Positions 14,767 to 19,033 of a DNA stretch of 19,033 nucleotides are shown here, in pieces. Where the stretch lies: NCBI GenBank assembly GCA_023428885.1, contig JAEYWQ010000321.1, forward strand, positions 1 through 19,033, in the 5' to 3' direction. The DNA is from Bacillota bacterium (lineage in GTDB: Bacteria; Bacillota; Clostridia; Lachnospirales; Lachnospiraceae). The notes below the pieces were generated by a model. The model was given only the letters and a program-made list of their open reading frames with translations. It did no database searches and was not told the DNA's origin. A program made the position numbers and the translations under genes. Position 1 is the stretch's first letter. Every line of letters begins with the position of its first letter.

Positions 14767-15108
14767 ATGCTTCAAGAGAATCTGTTAAAAGTTATTGATG
14801 ATAATCAAAAAATGGAAATTGCAAAACGAATAACAGCTTCTCGTGAAGCAGCACAGATTTCTTCTCAGGAAATGGCGGACTTTGTTGGGTTAAGCTATGA
14901 GCAATATCGAAGAATCGAACGTGGAGCGTTGCTTGTAAAAACAGAACATATAAATGCAATAGTCCAGGCATTAGACGTGACAGCTGACTACATTTTATAT
15001 GGAGATACAAGTCAAATGAAGCATGAAAGCATTTCTGAAATATTAAATGGATTAAGTAAGGAAGAATTAGTGCGAGCAGAGAGAATTCTCTTAGCTGCTT
15101 TTAAATAG
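14767..15108 (+). CDS. XRE regulator, first gene of the integrase-side operon
   Basis: This 113 aa protein starts at ATG 14767 behind AAAGGAGG. The helix-turn-helix (residues 17-77) reads MEIAKRITASREAAQISSQE, GLSYEQYRRIERGALLVK, then LDVTADYILYGD. A short C-terminal helix (ISEILNGLSKEELVRAERIL) may dimerise. It is followed by the folded 153 nt leader and the overlapping operon 15262-17248, so it is well placed to control that operon. Confidence 0.88.
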   Translation: MLQENLLKVIDDNQKMEIAKRITASREAAQISSQEMADFVGLSYEQYRRIERGALLVKTEHINAIVQALDVTADYILYGDTSQMKHESISEILNGLSKEELVRAERILLAAFK

Positions 15109-15261
15109 ACGACTTCCAAAGTCGTGTTGTGAACAGAAATACGACTTACGCAGTCGAGATAAAAAACTCTCTATGTTTTATGATATATATGTGCTCTACG
15201 GAGTACACCACTTGAGAGTGGAAGCGCTGAAGCTCTCCTAAAAAGAATAGGAGAACAAAAA
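15109..15261 (+). promoter_or_regulatory. Folded leader with ribosome-site-blocking hairpin
   Basis: Five hairpins follow in a row: ACGACTT/AAGTCGT (15109-15125); CGACT/AGTCG (15142-15156); GTGCTC-TACG-GAGTAC (15191-15206), with a UACG tetraloop; CCACT/AGTGG (15208-15221); TCTCCTA/TAGGAGA (15234-15254). The last 3' arm is the ribosome site of the gene at 15262. GAGAG (15214-15218) could instead pair with CTCTC (15233-15237), opening that site. This is a switch-like arrangement; role inferred. Confidence 0.6.
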
Positions 15262-15690
15262 ATGAAGAACAGATTATTTAATCAGAAGATGAATCAAAAT
15301 CTAAGCGAAATAATGAAGCAACAGGCATTACAGGAGCCAACAGGCAAAGGTGTTATTTTCATTAAATCTCGTAAGTCGGATGATAAGATTCTTAATATGA
15401 TTTCTAACATACGTGCCCATGCAAAAGAAAGAGATGTTGAGATTGTAGATATCATTGTAGATGAGTCTTGTGGTCTGGATGTGGATCGTATTGCGGTGGA
15501 TAGACTCTGGGACTGGATTGAGAACAGTTCTGTTGGAATTATTTATTTGAAATCAATTTTTGACATTACTTGTGATGAAGAGGATTTGAAAAAGTTCTTC
15601 GCAAGGGCAGAGCATTATGGAATGATTTTAGTAGATATGGAAGCTCAAGTGGTATTTTTCCCAGACAAGATTGAGGAGAATGCGGAGTGA
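15262..15690 (+). CDS. Resolvase-fold protein lacking catalytic residues (A)
   Basis: 142 aa. Residues 29-130 follow the serine-recombinase N-terminal domain: a first strand (GVIFIKSRKSDDK), a helix (MISNIRAHAKERDVEIVDII), the DESCGLDVDR segment equal to the family's DExxSGxxxxR, then SSVGIIYLKSIFDI where active enzymes have the DRLSR motif. The usual Y-x-R-x-S start becomes F-I-K-S-R, and the DRLSR arginines are absent, so recombination is unlikely. There is no DNA-binding tail. It could be a structural or regulatory partner of the integrase. It starts behind a hairpin-blocked ribosome site and overlaps the next gene by 4 nt. Confidence 0.75.
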   Translation: MKNRLFNQKMNQNLSEIMKQQALQEPTGKGVIFIKSRKSDDKILNMISNIRAHAKERDVEIVDIIVDESCGLDVDRIAVDRLWDWIENSSVGIIYLKSIFDITCDEEDLKKFFARAEHYGMILVDMEAQVVFFPDKIEENAE

Positions 15691-15893
15691 GTGATAAGGT
15701 AGTGAACTGCTGGGGGTATCCCCTGGTAGTAAGCAGATGTAAATTTATTAATGTTGAATACGGAACCATTGTTTATGACCAGTTTAATCATTTCCTTGGA
15801 AAGTATGAGACAGAATCAGCAGCAGTAGAAGAAATTCGGACGCTAGTAGAAGAACGAGCGAGGAACGGAGGTCTGATTAAAGATGAGATATGA
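15687..15893 (+). CDS. 68 aa protein of unknown function
   Basis: GTG 15687 overlaps the previous stop (GTGA) and has GAGGAG about 8 nt upstream, a classic coupled start. The first half is beta-like (YPLVVSRCKFINVEYGTIVY) and the second is a charged helix (TESAAVEEIRTLVEERARNG). No motif is recognised. It overlaps the following XRE gene by 11 nt. Confidence 0.7.
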   Translation: MSDKVVNCWGYPLVVSRCKFINVEYGTIVYDQFNHFLGKYETESAAVEEIRTLVEERARNGGLIKDEI

Positions 15894-16224
15894 TGGATAT
15901 ACAGTTGGACCGAATATTCGTCAGCTGAGAAAAGATAAAAAATTGTCACTGTACCAGGTAAGTGAAAAAACGGGATTAAGTCAATCGAGCATCACACAGG
16001 TAGAACAAGGTGGAAGAAACCTGAGCATGAAAAGTCTGTATTTGTTAATGGAGGCTTATGAGTGTGATGCAAATAAGATTCTGAATATCATGAAGGATTC
16101 GGATTTGGTATCGAATACAGATTCTATTGACGCTCGTTTAAAGGAACTTCCAGAAGAACAGCAGAATTATTTGAAACAAACATTCTTATATATGTTAGAT
16201 CAGGCAACCATGCTTGTATCATAG
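15883..16224 (+). CDS. XRE regulator within the overlapping operon
   Basis: 113 aa; helix-turn-helix at residues 9-66: VGPNIRQLRKDKKLSLYQVS, GLSQSSITQVEQGGRNLS, then YLLMEAYECDANKIL. The C-terminal helix (DARLKELPEEQQNYLKQTFL) is typical of this class. The start is ATG 15883 with CGGAGG about 11 nt upstream, and the gene overlaps the previous one by 11 nt. Unusually for a regulator, it lies in the middle of an operon between two resolvase-like genes. Confidence 0.87.
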   Translation: MRYDGYTVGPNIRQLRKDKKLSLYQVSEKTGLSQSSITQVEQGGRNLSMKSLYLLMEAYECDANKILNIMKDSDLVSNTDSIDARLKELPEEQQNYLKQTFLYMLDQATMLVS

Positions 16225-16235
16225 GAGGTAAATAC

Positions 16236-16664
16236 ATGGGGATAAGAAATCCGAGAAGAAGGAAAAAAGAGTTTATAGCGCTTTTATCTACAACGGGTTC
16301 GTTATTGGGAACCGAGAAGAGAGAAGAAAAACAGGAGCACTACATTCGAAATTATGTGAAGTCTCAAGACATTGAAATCGTTGGAGTTGTTCGGAGAAAT
16401 GGTTTGAGTCAGGGAGATTTGAATCTCCAGTTTGAAAAGATAGCTCAAATGATACGTCAGAAAAGAGTAGAAGGAGTCATTGTGGTAAATATGATGGCAA
16501 TTTCAACAGATATTCCAGATGCATATTACAAGGTTGGAAAAATTGTTGATGCAGGGGGGTGTATTGTAACTGTAGATGAAGGCAATCTAGGTATGGGAAT
16601 AAAGACATTAAGGAGGCTGAAGAAGGATGAGCAAAGATTGCAAAAAGAAGCACATACCATATAG
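16236..16664 (+). CDS. Resolvase-fold protein lacking catalytic residues (B)
   Basis: 142 aa. After a basic N-terminus (MGIRNPRRRKKEF) the chain reads IALLSTTGSLL, EEKQEHYIRNYVKSQDIEIV, GVVRRNGLSQGD and EGVIVVNMMAISTDIPDAYY, in the order of a serine-recombinase N-terminal domain. The conserved arginines of the DRLSR motif are absent and the first-strand serine context is changed. It is a second, divergent copy of the type of gene at 15262, with weak direct similarity. The start is ATG 16236 behind AGGAGG. Its last 38 nt overlap the MazF-like gene. Confidence 0.65.
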   Translation: MGIRNPRRRKKEFIALLSTTGSLLGTEKREEKQEHYIRNYVKSQDIEIVGVVRRNGLSQGDLNLQFEKIAQMIRQKRVEGVIVVNMMAISTDIPDAYYKVGKIVDAGGCIVTVDEGNLGMGIKTLRRLKKDEQRLQKEAHTI

Positions 16665-17064
16665 AAGGGGACAAGTAGTTTATGTGGATTTTGGTTGGAA
16701 ACCTGAAGGAGTTCAGTGCTTTATACGTCCGGCAGTGATTGTATCTTCTAATCAGAGTAATCACAACAAAAGTCCGCAGATAACCGTGTGCCCATTGAGT
16801 TCTAGATTAAAGGATATTGATGTACATGTGAAGATTCATCCGTTAGATGTAGGGGGATTACATTTGCAAAAAATATCAGACTTTATTCCAGAGGATATAC
16901 AGACTGTTCCAAAGTCCTATGTGAGAGGAAATATAGGTAATATTACAGTAGCTTCAGGAGTGATGAATAAAATTGATCGAGCTTTAATTAAGCAACTTGC
17001 ATTAACGGATATTGTACAAAGAATGATAAAGGAGGCATTGGAACATGCAAAAAAAGATAAATGA
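16627..17064 (+). CDS. MazF/PemK-type endoribonuclease toxin homologue
   Basis: 145 aa; residues 13-110 carry the MazF/PemK fold: RRGQVVYVDFGWKPEGVQCF, then RPAVIVS (34-40) and TVCPLSS (53-59). R34 and a hydroxyl residue in the second segment match the active-site positions of MazF, which cuts messenger RNA. The start is ATG 16627 with AGGAGG about 9 nt upstream, within the 3' end of the preceding gene. No MazE-type antitoxin lies directly upstream; the neighbours are resolvase-like protein B and, downstream, an excisionase-like protein. The helical C-terminal tail (IVQRMIKEALEHAKK) is longer than in short MazF proteins. Confidence 0.85.
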   Translation: MSKDCKKKHIPYRRGQVVYVDFGWKPEGVQCFIRPAVIVSSNQSNHNKSPQITVCPLSSRLKDIDVHVKIHPLDVGGLHLQKISDFIPEDIQTVPKSYVRGNIGNITVASGVMNKIDRALIKQLALTDIVQRMIKEALEHAKKDK

Positions 17065-17248
17065 TAAAAGATTTGTCAGATATGCGCAAGGAGCAGATAT
17101 GTATTCTATGAGTTTGTCCAAGTTTCAGCAATTGGCAAAGGATGCACAAGCTTGCTATAAAGTGAATCAATTGGTACTTGTAAACTTGGATATCATAGAT
17201 GAATATTTAGAGACGTTTCATATTGTAGACGTTGACTTTTACAAATAG
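17045..17248 (+). CDS. Small excisionase-like protein (DUF6462-like)
   Basis: 67 aa, starting at ATG 17045 inside the end of the MazF-like gene. The core DKRFVRYAQGADMYSMSLSK, then FQQLAKDAQACYKVNQLVLV and IIDEYLETF resembles a small winged-helix family (DUF6462, from memory) that sits next to tyrosine integrases in Lachnospiraceae elements. The layout resembles MerR-type excisionases: a helix, a turn and a lysine-containing wing followed by IIDEYLETF. It probably directs excision by the integrase. The family name is not certain. Confidence 0.6.
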   Translation: MQKKINDKRFVRYAQGADMYSMSLSKFQQLAKDAQACYKVNQLVLVNLDIIDEYLETFHIVDVDFYK

Positions 17249-17264
17249 GAAAAAAACAAGTATC

Positions 17265-17302
17265 GGGCCAGGTTATGCAGAAAGGTAGCAGTAATCTGGT
17301 CC
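17265..17302 (+). terminator. Possible terminator of the 15262-17248 operon
   Basis: GGGCCAG (17265-17271) pairs with CTGGTCC (17296-17302), seven pairs with one G-T. The run after it is TATTAAC, not a good T-tract, so termination would be partial. Confidence 0.35.
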
Positions 17303-17349
17303 TATTAACAAGAATACAAAATAATAGGAAAGAGTTTGCAATATAGTGG

Positions 17350-17378
17350 TTGACTTTTGGTAAGACCAATATTATAAT
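17350..17378 (+). promoter_or_regulatory. Promoter and operator of the ribbon-helix-helix / integrase genes
   Basis: TTGACT (17350-17355), 17 nt, TATAAT (17373-17378). In the spacer TTGGT-AAG-ACCAA (17357-17369) is a perfect inverted repeat, ideal for a dimeric repressor that blocks polymerase. GACCAA recurs three times past the integrase, so the integrase or ribbon-helix-helix protein may bind both places. Confidence 0.75.
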
Positions 17379-17405
17379 CAAAATAGGTTGTGAAGGAGGT
17401 AGAAC

Positions 17406-17582
17406 ATGGCAAAAACTGGTAGACCGAAAGTAGATAAGCCGATAAATCGGAGTGTCACAGTAAAGTTTAAAGAAGAAGAATATCAGCTAATGCTTGAATA
17501 TACTCAGAGTCACAACATATCCATATCGCAATTAATACGAATGGGTGTTGAAATTCAGATTATCAAGTCAACCCCGAAGTAG
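17406..17582 (+). CDS. Ribbon-helix-helix DNA-binding protein, 58 aa
   Basis: ATG 17406 follows AAGGAGG. After a basic arm (MAKTGRPKVDKPINR) comes a beta strand SVTVKFKEEEYQLMLEY and then SHNISISQLIRMGVEIQI, the strand-helix-helix plan of Arc/CopG-type repressors, which bind DNA as dimers. It lies directly behind the 17350 promoter, whose spacer holds a short palindrome, so it may repress itself and the integrase. The integrase start is 31 nt downstream. Confidence 0.75.
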   Translation: MAKTGRPKVDKPINRSVTVKFKEEEYQLMLEYTQSHNISISQLIRMGVEIQIIKSTPK

Positions 17583-17613
17583 TGCAGGCTCTTTTCTCCA
17601 GAAAGGAGAAAGA

Positions 17614-18846
17614 ATGGCTTGTAGAAAAGACGGAAAAGGAAGAGTTTTAAGAAAAGGAGAGCATTACCGAAAGACAGATGGCAGGTACTCGTACATTTAT
17701 ACAGATCCATTAGGAAAGCAGCACACGATATATGCAAACTCATTGGTAACTCTTCGACAAAAAGAAGAGTCGCTAATCAAAGACCAGATGGATGGATTGA
17801 GTGTATATGTAACAGGTAATGCTGATGTGAACTTCCTGTTTGATAGGTATATATCAACAAAGTCAGAATTGAGGAGTTCAACATATTCAAATTATTTGTA
17901 TATTTGGAATCACTTTATCCGTGATACCTTTGGAAAAAAGAAAGTCAAAGAGGTAAAATATTCAGATGTATTATTTTTTTACAGTGACTTAATTAATAAA
18001 CAAGGATTACAGATAAACACATTGGAAAACATTAACACAGTGTTAAGACCATCCTTTCAATTAGCAGTAAGAGATGATATTATCAGAAAAAATCCGATCG
18101 ATGGAGCTTACGCAGAGGTTAAGAAGAGAAATGGTGGTTCCAGGAAGAGAAAAAGAGCGCTAACGGTAGAGCAGCAGAGAGCATTTATAAATTATGTTGC
18201 TGAAAATCCATTTTTTTATAAGTGGTATCCGTTTTTTACATTCTTGCTCGGTACTGGTTGTCGAATCGGAGAAGCTATTGCAATTCGCTGGGAGGATGTT
18301 GATTTAGAAAAGCGGTTGATTGATATCAATCATAGCTTGACTTATTATCAGAGAGCAGATGATTCTTTTAAATGTGAGTTTCGAGTTTCTCAGCCAAAGA
18401 CAGAGGCAGGTGTTAGGGCTATTCCAATGATGAAACAAGTATATGATGTGCTCAAAGATGAATATGAACGTCAGGAAGTGGAAGGATTTTGTGTGGCAAA
18501 TATCGATGGTATGACAAATTTTATATTCACGAATAGATTTGAAGGACCACACAACCCAGCAGCTGTTAATCGTGCAATTAAGAGAATTGTAGATGCTCAC
18601 AATGCAGAGGAAGAAGTAAAGGCAAAGAAGGAAAAAAGAAATCCGGTTATGATACCAAGATTTTCTTGCCATATATTTCGCCATACATTTGCTTCAAGAT
18701 TTTGCGAGAATGAAACTAACGTAAAAGTTATACAGGAAGTTATGGGGCATGCTGATGTATCAACCACGATGAATATTTACGCAGAGGTAAATCAGGATGT
18801 AACAAGAGCTTCGTTAGAAAAGTTATCAAACATGAATGTATTTTAG
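17614..18846 (+). CDS. int: Tyrosine recombinase (Tn916-type integrase)
   Basis: This 410 aa integrase has the length of Tn916 Int (about 405 aa). The start at ATG 17614 has GAAAGGAG just upstream; a frame 23 codons longer would overlap the previous gene. The N-terminal 60 residues (RVLRKGEHYRKTDGRYSYIY; DPLGKQHTIYA) form the arm-site-binding domain, followed by a core-binding domain at about 70-170. Catalytic residues are all present: R217 (GTGCRIGEA), K262 (QPKTEAGVR), H353 and R356 (CHIFRHTF), H379 (MGHADVSTT) and the nucleophile Y389 (NIYAEV). It would cut and join the attachment sites of the element. Confidence 0.95.
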   Translation: MACRKDGKGRVLRKGEHYRKTDGRYSYIYTDPLGKQHTIYANSLVTLRQKEESLIKDQMDGLSVYVTGNADVNFLFDRYISTKSELRSSTYSNYLYIWNHFIRDTFGKKKVKEVKYSDVLFFYSDLINKQGLQINTLENINTVLRPSFQLAVRDDIIRKNPIDGAYAEVKKRNGGSRKRKRALTVEQQRAFINYVAENPFFYKWYPFFTFLLGTGCRIGEAIAIRWEDVDLEKRLIDINHSLTYYQRADDSFKCEFRVSQPKTEAGVRAIPMMKQVYDVLKDEYERQEVEGFCVANIDGMTNFIFTNRFEGPHNPAAVNRAIKRIVDAHNAEEEVKAKKEKRNPVMIPRFSCHIFRHTFASRFCENETNVKVIQEVMGHADVSTTMNIYAEVNQDVTRASLEKLSNMNVF

Positions 18847-18882
18847 AAAAGAGTCCTCTATTTGAGAACTCTAAATAATTCT

Positions 18883-18923
18883 TTGACCAAAAAAATATCA
18901 AAAGACCAATACTTGACCAAAAA
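18883..18923. repeat. Direct repeats past the integrase, possible arm-type sites
   Basis: TTGACCAAAAA occurs at 18883-18893 and 18913-18923, 30 nt apart, with a further GACCAA near 18904. Tn916-type integrases bind short direct repeats near the element ends through their N-terminal domain; these repeats are well placed for that. Role inferred. Confidence 0.5.
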
Positions 18924-18969
18924 GCTCTACAAATAGACCTGTTTATTAACATGTATCTACAGAGCTTTT
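18920..18969 (+). terminator. Large inverted repeat past the integrase
   Basis: AAAAGCTCT (18920-18928) and AGAGCTTTT (18961-18969) pair perfectly, with an inner TAGA/TCTA pair. The trailing TTTT makes it a possible bidirectional terminator of int. It could also mark the end of the element. Confidence 0.5.
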
Positions 18970-19015
18970 GGGAAGAGATTAAAGGAATATAAATGGATTT
19001 GCATGGCTTACGGTT

Positions 19016-19033
19016 GGGAACAAAAAAGTTCCC
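19016..19033. repeat. GGGAAC / GTTCCC inverted repeat at the window edge
   Basis: GGGAAC, six A, GTTCCC. The window ends here, so whether a T-tract follows is unknown. It may be a terminator of a gene to the right or left. Confidence 0.4.

Larger units (their letters stand above)
6051..18970. mobile_element. Probable integrase end of an integrative element or decayed island
   Basis: This stretch joins an ImmA/ImmR-type control pair, many phage-type regulators, a MazF homologue, an excisionase-like gene, a ribbon-helix-helix gene and a tyrosine integrase at its right end. No conjugation, replication or virion genes are present and the left boundary is not defined. It may be a remnant, or it may have been reduced by the IS66 insertions next to it. 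Attachment sites could not be set from this sequence alone. Confidence 0.5.

Noticed and set aside
18304..18684. 126-codon open frame opposite the integrase
   Set aside because: It is a complement of conserved integrase codons and has no ribosome site.

Overview
The window looks like low-GC Firmicutes DNA, most likely a gut-type clostridium (Lachnospiraceae-like). The reasons are strong AGGAGG ribosome sites, the protein families present, and an IS66 / integrative-element style of accessory region. No rRNA, tRNA or CRISPR array was seen.

Layout. (1) 1-1773: the 3' part of a citrate-lyase-ligase-type nucleotidyltransferase gene, cut by the window edge, then a two-helix membrane protein of unknown function. 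(2) 1774-5187: a hairpin-rich stretch leading into a small zinc-ribbon gene that is split by a complete 2799 bp IS66 element (tnpA, tnpB, tnpC on the minus strand). The element has inverted termini and a perfect 8 bp target duplication (TTTGTTTG), and removing it on paper restores a 72-codon gene. (3) 5188-6050: an IS graveyard with two IS66-type left ends (GTAAGCGC), each followed by folded leader DNA, and one truncated tnpA. (4) 6051-18970: a regulator-rich accessory island, probably the integrase end of a decayed or partly included integrative element. It starts with an ImmA/ImmR-type protease-repressor pair facing left, a well-marked operator array and divergent promoters. Next come small zinc-ribbon and unknown genes, a module of XRE regulator + 640 aa orphan + 127 aa orphan, a folded RNA region, and a coupled set of a 156 aa orphan, an XRE and a 64 aa protein. 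Two leftward XRE regulators follow. (5) 14767-18846: an XRE gene, a 150 nt highly folded leader, then a tightly overlapping operon of a resolvase-like protein without catalytic residues, a small protein, an XRE, a second resolvase-like protein, a MazF-type toxin and an excisionase-like protein. A ribbon-helix-helix protein with its own promoter and a Tn916-type tyrosine integrase end the run. Direct repeats just past the integrase may be its arm sites.

How it may work together (inference): ImmA would cleave ImmR and release the operator array. The excisionase-like protein, the ribbon-helix-helix protein and the integrase would move the element. The MazF homologue may stabilise it. Seven XRE regulators in about 9.5 kb, two catalytically dead resolvase-like domains in one operon, and several leaders with competing RNA pairings are the least ordinary points. 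No conjugation genes are present in the window.
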